Shown here: positions 9,116 to 18,415 of the stretch, piece after piece
Layout of the letters: the number at the start of each line of letters is the position of its first letter
How positions within the stretch are numbered: the stretch's first letter is position 1
Assembly: GCF_007860095.1 (NCBI RefSeq)
Contig: NZ_SJPT01000001.1
Location: 1,316,212 to 1,380,211 of the forward strand
From: Novipirellula galeiformis
GTDB taxonomy: Bacteria; Planctomycetota; Planctomycetia; Pirellulales; Pirellulaceae
Direction: 5' to 3'
DNA: 64,000 nucleotides
Notes under the pieces: generated by a model
What the model was told of the DNA's origin: nothing
The model's input: the letters and a program-made list of their open reading frames with translations, nothing else
Databases searched by the model: none
Translations under genes and position numbers: made by a program

Positions 9116-10557
9116 TACTTTCGCTGGTAGATCTGACGTATTGATTCAAGCACCGTAGAGGGCGCGTTTGCAAATTCTTCTGGCACCAATGCGGCGGTTT
9201 GATCCGTTTTCAGCTTTGGCCACCGCGGGCAATGCACCTGAAGTCCGTCGATTCGATTTTCAAGATGTTTGCAAACAGTCTCAGCTGCCGCTTTGGCGGC
9301 AGCGTATTCCACCATTTCCCGGGGAATGGTATCTAGGAACGCGGTCGACGGACAAAGCAAATTTTGAACCTGGAAGCCGTCACGCACCAACCCATGAATC
9401 AATTCGCTAACCCCGTAAACATAATAGCCACAAAAATCCTGGAACTTCGCTGTCGAAAACTCTCCCGTCCCTGCCGAAATCGCAGGGGTGGCAAAATAGT
9501 ACACATCCAGACTGGTGGCGGGAGGTTTCAAATCGGTAAGCACCAAATCTCGGACATTCAGTTGAGTTATCGTGATCTCCCCTGGGGCCTCACAAAGTTC
9601 CTCTTTCATTCGCAACGCGTCGGATCTGCCACGTGCAAAGGTGAGAGTCACATCAGCGCCTCCTGCTGCGAGCAGTTTACACGCGACTTCGCCCAAGCCT
9701 CGCGAGCCGCCAACCACCAGCGCTGAAGAGCCGGCAAATTCCTCCGGTCCGACCAAACCGCAGGCGTCCGCGAAGGAGAGTTGCCGGGTTGGTTCGGGGC
9801 GAACAAAAGCGGTGATCTCACCGGTGCATTCAGGTGTTTTTATGCTCAGTGTGGCCATGCGGAAACGTTTGTCGGCGCGAATGACTTGATAAGCCATGGC
9901 ACGCTTAGGGCAGGTTTCTGCAACGGGCGAAAACGAAAAATCGAAACGTGAGTACAAGGAATGGCGGCCAGGACATTCCATACCGACGAGCGTCGATGTC
10001 GTCACGAGATCACACAACTGATTAACGGGAATCGACTGATACGCACTTGGAAAGCGTTCTGCCAAAGAGTTGGAGTCGACTGGGTAACGCAGTTCGCCAC
10101 AGGCCGTTTCGACCTCGTCAAACGTTCTGCTGCGGATCGCCACATCGGCCTTTTTCGCGACACAATTACCCGAATCAGATGGTCGATTGTCGTTCTGAAA
10201 CAAAACGTCGAAAAAAGCAACTTGAGCCCCAGTCGATATGGTTACACGGAACTGAAGTGCTCCCCGTTCCGTTAATGTCCAGGTTACTTTGTCGCCGACG
10301 ACTACCGGACGCAGAAACGACCCCTTTAACGATTCAAGCCGGATCCGATCCGTCTGCGAACAGAGTAGCTCAAGCCCTTGCATGACTAGGTGCATCCCAT
10401 GGACTACCGGCATTCCAAAAACGGTTCTCCTGGATTCCAACGGGTCAACATGCAGCGGGTTAAAATCACCGCTGATCTTCGCAAACTCAAGACAGTCCTG
10501 AAGCTCAAAGACCTTGTGAGCGGTTTTCGTCATTGCGGAAGCGGCTCTGGAATTCAT
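9115..10557 (-). CDS. Fused MaoC-like hydratase and short-chain ketoreductase
   Basis: The 480 residues combine two domains. An N-terminal MaoC hot-dog domain (about 10-130) has KISGDFNPLHVDPLESR and VVHGMHL, which hold the usual Asp/His hydratase dyad. The SDR domain (about 240-480) has the nucleotide-binding VVGGSRGLGEVACKLL and a YAAAK catalytic Tyr/Lys pair. Together these could reduce and dehydrate or hydrate an ACP-bound beta-oxo/hydroxy acyl group. The start chosen is ATG 10557, whose ATGA overlaps the upstream acyltransferase stop by 4 bp; the longer frame from 10704 would overlap that gene by 150 bp and adds only low-complexity Gly-rich residues. No ketosynthase is present in the window. 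Confidence 0.82.
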   Translation of the reverse strand: MNSRAASAMTKTAHKVFELQDCLEFAKISGDFNPLHVDPLESRRTVFGMPVVHGMHLVMQGLELLCSQTDRIRLESLKGSFLRPVVVGDKVTWTLTERGALQFRVTISTGAQVAFFDVLFQNDNRPSDSGNCVAKKADVAIRSRTFDEVETACGELRYPVDSNSLAERFPSAYQSIPVNQLCDLVTTSTLVGMECPGRHSLYSRFDFSFSPVAETCPKRAMAYQVIRADKRFRMATLSIKTPECTGEITAFVRPEPTRQLSFADACGLVGPEEFAGSSALVVGGSRGLGEVACKLLAAGGADVTLTFARGRSDALRMKEELCEAPGEITITQLNVRDLVLTDLKPPATSLDVYYFATPAISAGTGEFSTAKFQDFCGYYVYGVSELIHGLVRDGFQVQNLLCPSTAFLDTIPREMVEYAAAKAAAETVCKHLENRIDGLQVHCPRWPKLKTDQTAALVPEEFANAPSTVLESIRQIYQRK

Positions 10558-11120
10558 ACGTTGCCCTCCCGCATTCCCAACATTCTTGCCGGAGGTGAAC
10601 CCACAATACTGCCAGGCTTGACGTCCTGAGAGACCACCGCCCCCGGACCCACAATCGCTCCCTCCCCGATGTGTACTCCCTGCAGAATCACGGAACCCAC
10701 ACACAGAAGCACACCGTCGCCGATGGTAATGCGATCGGAGCTACAACCTTGTCCGTCGATCAATTCACCGGAAAAAGTGTTGTGTTTGTGGTCGGAAATG
10801 ACCACTCCATCTCCAATCAGACAATGATCTCCGATCGACACTCCATCGCTGATCAGCAAATGGGTTCCGCGCCCAATGAAAACGTGATCGCCAACAACAA
10901 TCTCCGCATCATCGCTTACGACATCAAACCAAACGTCCGGTTCCAGAACACATCGGGTGCCAAATTTGGTTGTCCACGGTCGATCGATTCGTGACTTGCA
11001 TCCAAACAAACATTTTGCTCCTACAGCAGCGCCGCAGACTGCAAACCATTTGCTGCGGATTCTGGCAAACGACAATCGTTTGATTTCGGCAAACTTCCAA
11101 AGGAGACGGGAAAAGCTCAT
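10554..11120 (-). CDS. Left-handed beta-helix acyltransferase
   Basis: The 188-residue protein has a run of hexapeptide repeats from about 60 (VVGDHVFIGRGTHL, ISDGVSIGDHCLIGDG, ITIGDGVLLCVGSVI, VHIGEGAIVGPGAVV) and ends in the VGSPPARML element. The His in VVISDHKHN is the usual catalytic position. Serine/sugar O- or N-acyltransferases of this fold take acetyl-CoA or acyl-ACP. It sits directly upstream of, and overlaps by 4 bp, the MaoC-KR gene, and overlaps the GT4 upstream by 4 bp. It is therefore the best candidate to move the acyl unit of the ACP module to a sugar (inference). Confidence 0.85.
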   Translation of the reverse strand: MSFSRLLWKFAEIKRLSFARIRSKWFAVCGAAVGAKCLFGCKSRIDRPWTTKFGTRCVLEPDVWFDVVSDDAEIVVGDHVFIGRGTHLLISDGVSIGDHCLIGDGVVISDHKHNTFSGELIDGQGCSSDRITIGDGVLLCVGSVILQGVHIGEGAIVGPGAVVSQDVKPGSIVGSPPARMLGMREGNV

Positions 11121-12292
11121 CGTGCCCGAGTGGCCCTTTTATCGTTCGATACTGATTTCAGACGTTCGGCAAAGAATTGTTCCAATTCCCGCCCGACACG
11201 TTCCCAAGTATGTTGGTCTGCGGTTTTTACCGCGGCCGATGACATTTTGCCGGCGGCCTGCAGATCGCGTTGTATCTCAACAACCCGATCGACAATCTGC
11301 TGCGGTGCGTTGAAATCGCACAAAAATCCATTCAAGCCGTGCTGTATAATATCGACCATGCCTCCCGCGGTTGTTCCAATCACGCAAAGTCCGCGCGACA
11401 TCGCCTCCAAAAATATTTTGCCGAAACCGTCAAATAGTGAGGGGTAAAGAAAAACGCCGTGCCCGTCGAACTCTTTAACCAACTCTTCTTGCGTCATCCA
11501 ACCGAGCAAGCGAACTCGCGGAGCGACCGGTCCGAGTAAATTTTTCACTTTGGCATGGTCGCCCGGATGACAGATCCACGTGAGCGACAGATTCTCGTCC
11601 GCGGACAGTAACTGTTTCGCAGCGGTTGCAACAGCGTGCGGACCTTTTGCGAAATGGTAACCCGCCACGTATAGCATCTTACGCAATCGGCGCGGCGTCA
11701 TCTGCGGGACGTGGTTCGCACGGAATACTGCTGCGGGTGCCTGTGGGATCGTCGCGATTTGCTCCCAGGCAAGCCGATGTCGCTGGTGCAGGAACTGTGC
11801 ATCCAGACTGTTGCTGACGACATAACCATCACAGACTTTCGACGCCTTGTGAATATGCTGGCCCGTTACCGACACTAGGCATTTACTCAGTTTCGACTTG
11901 ATCGATGAGTGGGCGGCAAGACCCAGGATTCGAGACCACTTCGACAGCACCTCTTCCAAATGATCATCCAATCCGTGACTTCGCACGATAAATGCACCTT
12001 CAAAGCCCCGTGATCGGAGTTTCCTACCGGCGAGAAAGCTTTGTCCGAGATTTACGGTAACGATATCAAACGAGGTGCGACGACTAGCAGCCAGAATGGC
12101 TTTCGCATACGTCCCTGGCAACTCCAATGCATAGTGCAGGTTTCCATGAGCGATTCGCCTAGGCAGTTCGTCGGCCCAAATCGTCTGGACCTCATGTCCA
12201 AGGTTCCGCAATTGCCGAACCATCAGTAATTCTGTTCCGCCAGCACCCGAATTTGGATCAGGATCGACTTCAGATACCCAAAGAATTTTCAT
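11117..12292 (-). CDS. Glycosyltransferase family 4
   Basis: The 391-residue GT-B protein begins MKILWVSEVDPDPNSGAGG, followed by TELLMVRQLRNLGHEV as in GT4 N-domains. The C-domain shows MLYVAGYHFAKGPHAVATAA, LTWICHPGDHAKV and GFGKIFLEAMSRGLCVIGT (EX7E variant). The ATG at 12292 overlaps the preceding GT2 stop by 4 bp. The longer frame from 12343 would add 17 residues unlike the family and intrude 55 bp into the neighbour. A cytoplasmic retaining sugar transferase for the same polymer is the likely role. Confidence 0.85.
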   Translation of the reverse strand: MKILWVSEVDPDPNSGAGGTELLMVRQLRNLGHEVQTIWADELPRRIAHGNLHYALELPGTYAKAILAASRRTSFDIVTVNLGQSFLAGRKLRSRGFEGAFIVRSHGLDDHLEEVLSKWSRILGLAAHSSIKSKLSKCLVSVTGQHIHKASKVCDGYVVSNSLDAQFLHQRHRLAWEQIATIPQAPAAVFRANHVPQMTPRRLRKMLYVAGYHFAKGPHAVATAAKQLLSADENLSLTWICHPGDHAKVKNLLGPVAPRVRLLGWMTQEELVKEFDGHGVFLYPSLFDGFGKIFLEAMSRGLCVIGTTAGGMVDIIQHGLNGFLCDFNAPQQIVDRVVEIQRDLQAAGKMSSAAVKTADQHTWERVGRELEQFFAERLKSVSNDKRATRAR

Positions 12293-13245
12293 GCGTCGCG
12301 CGGAAACAACTGTCGCAGATTGTGGACCAGCAGCGCTTTCCAAGCTCTCAGGTGAAAAGCATTCGAGGCTATCGCGCGTTTGAAATACTGACCTGCAAGT
12401 ATGGGATCTTTTTCTGCAAGCGCAGCTCCCACCAGCAGTAGACTGGTCGCGCGATCAAAGCTGGAAGTGGTTTCATCCTTGCGCACGCGACATTTCTCAG
12501 ACAACCGTTCTGCTTCACGCAACCACTCGTGATCAGCAGCACCCTGCCGGGTGGCTCGAAAGCAGGCCTGGGCCAGTTCACTGAATTGCTTCTGCGCATC
12601 CTGGAATCGCGCGCTGATACAGTCAGTGCTGACGGTGCGCTGATAGAGAACTTCGGGCACCACCACAAAATTGCCAATTTCTGACAACCGCAGCCAAAGG
12701 TCACTGTCCTGGGCATAGTAAAAGGGAACGCGGTAACCGCCGACCCGTTCAAGTGCATCACGGCGCATGAGCACGCTTCCGTGGGCGGGCACACCGATCA
12801 GGTGATGATCCTCACCGGATGCCAGTTTAACGGTGTGGCCGAGATTCCTGTGTGTTTCGCACACGATGCCTTCCGGGGTGACATCTTCGACCCAGCAAGT
12901 AGCCAACACCGCAGACTCGTCTCTTGCTAACGCGGCAACCTGTTTTTCTAGCCGATCAGGTATCGAAATATCGTCCGCATCCTGTCTGGCAATGAATTCT
13001 CCTTGTGCCATTCCAGACGCAGTGATCAAAGCCTGAGTTAATCCTCGGTTCTCCTGATGAAGAATTTTCAGACGCTGATCCTGCTTGGCCAATTCATCGA
13101 GAATTCGCCCGGTATCATCCACTGATCCATCATTAATGACGATGCACTCCAGATCAGTGAAGGACTGTTCCAAAATTCCTATAACCGATTCACCGACTGA
13201 ATGGGCGGCGTTGCGGACTCCGATGATGACTGAAACATCTGGCAT
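12289..13245 (-). CDS. Glycosyltransferase family 2
   Basis: The 318 residues open with MPDVSVIIGVRNAAHSVGES and contain CIVINDGSVDDTG near 34-46 and FIARQDADDIS near 88-98, the GT-A DxD region. HGSVLMRRDALERVGGY and YAQDSDLWLRL follow at the acceptor side. The last roughly 80 residues form a helical tail of heptad-like character, with RATSLLLVGAALAEKDP, seen in several GT2 enzymes of O-antigen loci. It overlaps the next GT4 by 4 bp and starts 57 bp after the OafA-like gene. Confidence 0.88.
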   Translation of the reverse strand: MPDVSVIIGVRNAAHSVGESVIGILEQSFTDLECIVINDGSVDDTGRILDELAKQDQRLKILHQENRGLTQALITASGMAQGEFIARQDADDISIPDRLEKQVAALARDESAVLATCWVEDVTPEGIVCETHRNLGHTVKLASGEDHHLIGVPAHGSVLMRRDALERVGGYRVPFYYAQDSDLWLRLSEIGNFVVVPEVLYQRTVSTDCISARFQDAQKQFSELAQACFRATRQGAADHEWLREAERLSEKCRVRKDETTSSFDRATSLLLVGAALAEKDPILAGQYFKRAIASNAFHLRAWKALLVHNLRQLFPRDA

Positions 13246-13302
13246 TAACTCAATACAGCTATGAGAGCAGAATGATTGTGGTGATCGATTCCAGCCAATC
13301 GA

Positions 13303-14421
13303 TCAAGTCCGGCTGGTGGCGATTCTTCGGTCCGTCGCCGGGAAAAAGATATCTCGAAATTTCAATACAGGAAACTCGATTATGTTCGCCATTACGATTC
13401 CCAGGCACAGGCTTAATAGCAATGAAAGGAACACCGTAACGTAGGTACTAACGTCGACTGTTCGTTCATGAATTCGCGGGATGATCCAACTTGCCACGAC
13501 GGCGTGCCAGACATAGATGGAATAGGAATAGGTGCCGACCCAGGCAAGGCTGCTGGAAATAAAGCCAGGGTTTTTCATCTTAAGCGGGATCACTGCGAAC
13601 AGAATCATGGCGCTGCCGAGGTAGTTTGTCGTAAGCCCATAGACACGTATCCAGCTATACTCTCGCGCGGAATAGATGAACGGGGGCATCACAAGCAAAA
13701 TCCCTGCAGTCAGCAGGATCACGCGATATCGCGCCGAAAAATTGATGAACCAATCGTGTTGGAAGTTCCACAAATAAGCCAACAGGATTCCCATCGACAG
13801 GGCATCGCACCGCAAGTGGGTTACCGCCGGCACGTTAGTAAACGTGTTGGCAAATGCGATACGCAAGCTCAAGACTACCACACCAACGCCAACAAGGATT
13901 GGCGGCCATGACCGAAACGGATTGCCCGAACCGAATCTTGAACAGCTCCAAACCAAGATAATCACCGCAATGTAGAAGTGCTCCTCAACGGCAAGAGACC
14001 ATGTGTGTCCCCACACGCTTGGCAGGTAGTTTTGCACAAACAAGGCTTCTGCAAGCAGTTTGCCGGGGCTGATATTTGAGAGGTCGTTGGCAAGCAGGAC
14101 AATGCAAATCGTCGTGACGAACAGAAAGAAATAGAATGCCGGATATATTTTCAGAGCCCTTCGGATGGCAAACCGTCCTGCACGAACACGCCCGTCGCGT
14201 TTGTATTCCCGAAACAGCAAGCTGGTAACAAGGAATCCGCTCAACACAAAAAACAAGTCCACTCCAATCCACCCACCGCGTTTAAGGGCCATCATTAGCG
14301 GGTTTGCAGGTGCAGGGGTATGGCTGATTATCACCAAGATGCAGGCTATCGCTCGCAGTATGTCAAGCTGTGCAAGACGTTTCGGCTCTTGTATTTCCTC
14401 TGTCATCGATTCGCGTTGCAC
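13303..14421 (-). CDS. Acyltransferase-3 family membrane protein (OafA/YrhL-like)
   Basis: The 372 residues begin with a short cytoplasmic lead and then LDILRAIACILVIISH, the family's first helix with its invariant-type Arg and His. WIGVDLFFVLSGFLV follows. About ten hydrophobic helices and the WSLAVEEHFY motif near 145 complete the pattern. These inner-membrane enzymes move acetyl or other acyl groups to extracytoplasmic sugars. A second start, ATG at 14406, is equally plausible and closer to the family start. The locus holds another member at 23733-24956. Confidence 0.88.
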   Translation of the reverse strand: MQRESMTEEIQEPKRLAQLDILRAIACILVIISHTPAPANPLMMALKRGGWIGVDLFFVLSGFLVTSLLFREYKRDGRVRAGRFAIRRALKIYPAFYFFLFVTTICIVLLANDLSNISPGKLLAEALFVQNYLPSVWGHTWSLAVEEHFYIAVIILVWSCSRFGSGNPFRSWPPILVGVGVVVLSLRIAFANTFTNVPAVTHLRCDALSMGILLAYLWNFQHDWFINFSARYRVILLTAGILLVMPPFIYSAREYSWIRVYGLTTNYLGSAMILFAVIPLKMKNPGFISSSLAWVGTYSYSIYVWHAVVASWIIPRIHERTVDVSTYVTVFLSLLLSLCLGIVMANIIEFPVLKFRDIFFPATDRRIATSRT

Positions 14422-14599
14422 GTCGCGTGGCAGCCCGCGAATCGGCCGGATCCGAACTGATATAACAGGAATGATTCAACCGTCATAAGCACGTAGCAGA
14501 CTTGTTCCTTGTCTGGCACGAATATATTGGCAACAGGATAATTACGATTGCAAGTCCCTCCGTCATCAATGATACGCGCGATGTCGCGATCCAATGTCA

Positions 14600-15607
14600 T
14601 TATGTCATCCACGCTTGCTTCATCGTGTCGCTGCCGGGGCGTCGTCGCAACTTGCTGAATGACTCACAGATAGTCCCAACGATTCTCCATCCCAGTAACC
14701 GCGCCATCGTGCCCACGAGACGATATTGTGTCCCTGACCCACCAGCGCAATCCGCTTTTCTCGCCACTTCAAAGCACTCGTGCGCTAGCTTCGTCTGCCC
14801 GGAACGTCCGAGCTGACGCGCAAGCGAGAACGCCCAGCGAGAGAAGTGCTGCATCTCCGGACCACCAACCTCCACCCCGGCCTGCTTCGCACAAAAATAC
14901 AGAGTCGGAATCAGTTGACCAAAGTCTCTCAACGCGTTTACGCTCAGGCCACCTCCCGTCAGCCGCTCATGGGTATGTTGCCGGTGCTGCGAAACGAATT
15001 CATTGCAGAACACCAGCTTCGTTCCGAGTGCTCCGACGCGAGCGTCGTAGTGCCAGTCCTCTCCCATCCGCATCGTTGTCCACGCTCCAACCTGATCGCA
15101 AACGCTGCGTCGATACAAAGGCGTGTGCGTATTCCACCAGCGGTCAACCAACAATTCAGGAAACAGCGATTCAAATCGAACCCCTGACTTCTTAAAGGGG
15201 GCAACCAGCACATGCCCCGTTTCATTGATCAGGCAAGTCTTCCCGTAGGAGACGCCACAGTCGGGATTGGATTGAAGTGCTTCGACCTGAGCAGTGAACT
15301 TGTTGGGCAGTAGGCGGTCGTCACTGTCTAGGTATTGGATAAACTCACCACGAGCGATTTGCCTGCCCCGCTCGCGAGCGCCGCCGGGTCCGCAATTCGC
15401 AATGCGAATGGATCGCACAATGTCCGGATTTCCCGACACGATCGATTGAATCAACTCGGGCGTGTCATCTGTCGATCCGTCATCGACAAGAATCACTTCG
15501 ATGGGGCGATAGGATTGCGCGAGAACACTCTCCACCGCTGCCTCCAAAAACACCGCTCGGTTGTATACCGGAATGATCGTGGACACCAATGACGCGTGAA
15601 TATTCAT
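14600..15607 (-). CDS. Glycosyltransferase family 2
   Basis: The 335-residue GT-A enzyme starts MNIHASLVSTIIPVYNRAVF. It carries VILVDDGSTDDTPEL near 38-51 and the metal-binding YLDSDDRL near 93-100, with YRRSVCDQVGAW and MGEDWHY on the acceptor side. Its ATG overlaps the stop of the upstream zinc-ribbon methyltransferase by 4 bp (15604-15607). A non-coding gap of 178 bp separates it from the OafA-like gene downstream, so this may be a transcript boundary. Sugar specificity is unknown. Confidence 0.88.
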   Translation of the reverse strand: MNIHASLVSTIIPVYNRAVFLEAAVESVLAQSYRPIEVILVDDGSTDDTPELIQSIVSGNPDIVRSIRIANCGPGGARERGRQIARGEFIQYLDSDDRLLPNKFTAQVEALQSNPDCGVSYGKTCLINETGHVLVAPFKKSGVRFESLFPELLVDRWWNTHTPLYRRSVCDQVGAWTTMRMGEDWHYDARVGALGTKLVFCNEFVSQHRQHTHERLTGGGLSVNALRDFGQLIPTLYFCAKQAGVEVGGPEMQHFSRWAFSLARQLGRSGQTKLAHECFEVARKADCAGGSGTQYRLVGTMARLLGWRIVGTICESFSKLRRRPGSDTMKQAWMT

Positions 15608-16509
15608 TCGGTTGGTCGCACGTCTGACTTCGAGACACAGAATCCCAAACTGCCTGTGCGGTAAAGTGCATCACACTTCCGGTCAATTTCCGGCCATTTC
15701 ATTTTCCGCGGCGTCAGGAACGGCGTTCGCCTGTCAAAACGATGCAGCATCCCCAGCATCCACCTGACTGGACGCGAATATCGCCCCATTCGCGACAACG
15801 AACGCAGTGTATCCATCGACGACCAGAGTTGATCCACCTTCAATTCAGGCGCTGATTCGATTAGAGACAGAAAACCCCATGGTGTGACGTGAAAGAACGA
15901 TTGGTGAAATGGCTCACCCAGTGAGACTGTGCCCAGATAAATGCCACCCGGTCGCAACACTCTGCAAACCTCGCTGACCGCGACAAACGGATTATACAAG
16001 TGTTCCAGCACCGCATAGGAAAGCACGCAATCAAATGATCCGTCTTTGAACGGCAGTGCATGCGCATCTGCAAGAAAGTCGGCGGCCTTATTCGAGTAGT
16101 CGACGCCAACGTATCGATGATTCAATGATTCCACTGGGGCGGCGTGATCACGCGATCCGCATCCAAGATCCAGCACATCAATGCCGCTGGCAAAACGATC
16201 CTGAACAAGCGACATCAGCTGAGAGCAGTCTCGAACCGACTTCGGCCCGGCATAGGTAATGTCAGGTGCCATCAATCTGACTGATTTTAGATGCTCTTCA
16301 GGATCGAGCCTCAGGAATTTAGGCATTGAAATGTTGGCGAACGTGCGATTCTTCGGTCGCAAATCACGACCCGTGCGATCCTCGAACTTGCAAGTTCCGC
16401 AACGTGGAAACGATTCAAACGAAACGTTGCCACCGCAGTCGGGACAACTCAGCACGTCTCGATACCAAGGGGCTTGTGTATTCAATTCGGTTGTATTCTC
16501 TCGCTGCAT
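15604..16509 (-). CDS. Class I SAM-dependent methyltransferase with N-terminal zinc ribbon
   Basis: The 301 residues carry an N-terminal CPDCGG/CGTCKF four-cysteine knuckle (about 22-40), as often found before methyltransferase domains. A Methyltransf_11 type fold follows, with VLDLGCGSRDH near 115, AHALPFKDGSFDCVLS near 155 and VCRVLRPGGIYLG near 185. SAM binding is therefore well supported; the methyl acceptor is likely a sugar or lipid-linked glycan, given the surroundings. The gene overlaps the upstream FkbM gene by 1 bp and the following GT2 by 4 bp, forming one translationally coupled block from 18484 downward. Confidence 0.85.
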   Translation of the reverse strand: MQRENTTELNTQAPWYRDVLSCPDCGGNVSFESFPRCGTCKFEDRTGRDLRPKNRTFANISMPKFLRLDPEEHLKSVRLMAPDITYAGPKSVRDCSQLMSLVQDRFASGIDVLDLGCGSRDHAAPVESLNHRYVGVDYSNKAADFLADAHALPFKDGSFDCVLSYAVLEHLYNPFVAVSEVCRVLRPGGIYLGTVSLGEPFHQSFFHVTPWGFLSLIESAPELKVDQLWSSMDTLRSLSRMGRYSRPVRWMLGMLHRFDRRTPFLTPRKMKWPEIDRKCDALYRTGSLGFCVSKSDVRPTE

Positions 16510-17258
16510 CAGACGTCCGGACTGCTGTCAAGTTTCTTCAGACAAACACTGGATGAGACAAACAGGCAGTCAGCCCGCCGTAAGAGGTGCGAACCATCAA
16601 ACTCTCTGCGCTGATCATATATCCCGAAAACACCCATTCCCTGTGAATGCATGAATTCATTGAAATCCGCGAACGGCACATGTTTCTCGTTACCTAACGA
16701 GAATCCCAATTCCGCCAGCACGGTACTGATCGCGTTGCGTTTAAAAAGTTCCTCTGCTCCCCTGACAACCTCCAAGTCGAAACCTTCGGTGTCTATCTTC
16801 AGGTAATCAATCTTATGAATTTCGTGATTCTCGCAGAATTGACTGAGCGATTGCACGGATACTTCCTCGACTTCCAGCGGTTCTTCATTGTCAAAATTAA
16901 CAAATGAATTGTTGCAGCTTCCCTGATAAATGTTGATTTTCGCAACTGAAGTGCTGGCCCCTAACGCCAACTGATGACATCGCACATTGGGGAATCGCCG
17001 AACATTCTTGGTCAATGTATCGAAGGTTGATTTGACCGGTTCAAATGCGTGGATAATGGCACGCGGATATTGCTGGGCAAGACTGCAAGCGGTCTGCCCA
17101 ACATTGGCACCTACATCAAAAATTATGGACGGGGCTTCACTAATAATCCTCGTCCGATCAAATCGCAGATTGTTTCCGCGAGGAAACCAACCACGATAAA
17201 TTCTGCAATCAAACCATCGCTCCATCAAACGTTTTGTATTACTCAACAGTTCCATCAC
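16509..17258 (-). CDS. FkbM family methyltransferase
   Basis: The 249-residue protein has the FkbM core: IIFDVGANVGQTACSLAQ near 45-62 (SAM-binding glycine motif), IHAFEPVKSTFD near 73, LALGAS near 100 and IDYLKIDTEGFDLEVVRG near 150-167, the DxEGxE-type family signature. These enzymes O-methylate hydroxyls of macrolides or sugars. It is the first of four FkbM proteins in this locus, counted from the left. It overlaps the GT61 upstream by 4 bp and the zinc-ribbon methyltransferase by 1 bp. Confidence 0.88.
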   Translation of the reverse strand: MMELLSNTKRLMERWFDCRIYRGWFPRGNNLRFDRTRIISEAPSIIFDVGANVGQTACSLAQQYPRAIIHAFEPVKSTFDTLTKNVRRFPNVRCHQLALGASTSVAKINIYQGSCNNSFVNFDNEEPLEVEEVSVQSLSQFCENHEIHKIDYLKIDTEGFDLEVVRGAEELFKRNAISTVLAELGFSLGNEKHVPFADFNEFMHSQGMGVFGIYDQRREFDGSHLLRRADCLFVSSSVCLKKLDSSPDV

Positions 17259-18415
17259 AGCGGGTGCTCCCCGGAAACGGCGTTTAGGAAGGGCTGTAGC
17301 GCGTCCAGATCGACATGCAAATCACGAAAGAGTGGTTTGCCTTCAGCTGGTTTGCCCACAAAGTGCCAGTAGTCGTGCCCGAGAATACTGGCGACCGCGT
17401 AAAAGTGAGGATTGGGTGACCCGGAATCACGTATTTCTGCGACGCGTGTGCCTGGCGCGCAAAAGAGCAGGTTGGCAAAACCCGCACCGTGCAACCCAAT
17501 GACCGCTTGCGCACTTGCCATGACTTCCATCTGTTCGACAAATGAAAGTTTCTCAAGAAAAACACGTTCAAAACCATACGGCTGAATTTTATTCCAAAAT
17601 TCAGTTTCATTACTCATTCGACGGTTCGCGCACTCTTCCCTACAAATGTAGATGCGTCTGTCTTTCCGACCCGGAGGCAACCCAGAAGTGAGTCTTTGGC
17701 GGATTTCGCCGAGCACGCGACTGTTAAACATGCTATAGCGGAAAACATTGAGCCGCCTGACCTCGATCACTTCGTCCGCTGATTCCAGGAATAACGGGTC
17801 ACGCACGCCAAGCATCTGCAGAGCATCCCGACGGGGCTGATCCAGAAGGTCCGCCGCCGGCAGCAGGATCGGTACATCTGGTAAGTGCGTTTGCGCCAGG
17901 TGAATCCTTGGTAAATGAAAGAACAGCCACAGAAAATAATTTCGCGTGGAGTGGGTGCCAACCCAACAGGCTGAATCAATCTGCCGGACTGTCGGCCGGC
18001 CACGAAGTAATCGCGCATGATCCGGTGAGAATTGACAGCCGTCAACGACCACTTCGCGGTCATCGTTAGTGATGACCGCGTAGAAGTCGTTTTGCCACGG
18101 GCTGCGTACCCGCAGCAACCGGCAGTCCCGTAACTCGGCGGCCACCGGGCCCAGTTGAAGCAGTTCGGGCACGTCGTAGAACGAGAACGCATACTTACCC
18201 CGCGAATCCTCCAACTCCGTGCGGCTATGAATATTCTGCGGAAGTCGAAAGTCTCCTGGCTCGTCGTCCATCAACCTGCACCAGGTTGTTCCCTGTTCGG
18301 TGCAGTAGTCTTCGCTCGCTGTTTGTTGTAGACACGGGTAACCGAGATACCGCGGCGGAACATTCAGGTTTCTTATCAACCGGTTCCGTACGCGATCAAG
18401 TAACGATGGATTCAT
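17255..18415 (-). CDS. Glycosyltransferase family 61 (DUF563)
   Basis: The 386 residues lack GT2/GT4 motifs but carry GT61 features: a middle CWVGTHSTRNYFLWLFFHLP segment and the C-terminal VIGLHGAGFANLLFCAPGTR stretch, then VAEIRDSG and a Tyr-rich end. GT61 includes beta-1,2-xylosyltransferases and bacterial capsule enzymes. The start is ATG 18415, which overlaps the upstream FkbM stop by 4 bp; the longer frame to 18484 would add 23 residues inside that gene. It overlaps the next FkbM by 4 bp, so the GT61 is bracketed by methyltransferases. Confidence 0.82.
   Translation of the reverse strand: MNPSLLDRVRNRLIRNLNVPPRYLGYPCLQQTASEDYCTEQGTTWCRLMDDEPGDFRLPQNIHSRTELEDSRGKYAFSFYDVPELLQLGPVAAELRDCRLLRVRSPWQNDFYAVITNDDREVVVDGCQFSPDHARLLRGRPTVRQIDSACWVGTHSTRNYFLWLFFHLPRIHLAQTHLPDVPILLPAADLLDQPRRDALQMLGVRDPLFLESADEVIEVRRLNVFRYSMFNSRVLGEIRQRLTSGLPPGRKDRRIYICREECANRRMSNETEFWNKIQPYGFERVFLEKLSFVEQMEVMASAQAVIGLHGAGFANLLFCAPGTRVAEIRDSGSPNPHFYAVASILGHDYWHFVGKPAEGKPLFRDLHVDLDALQPFLNAVSGEHPL

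Noticed and set aside
10558-10704. Longer start for the MaoC-ketoreductase gene
   Set aside because: It would overlap the acyltransferase by 150 bp and adds Gly/Ser-rich residues; the ATG at 10557 gives an exact ATGA coupling.
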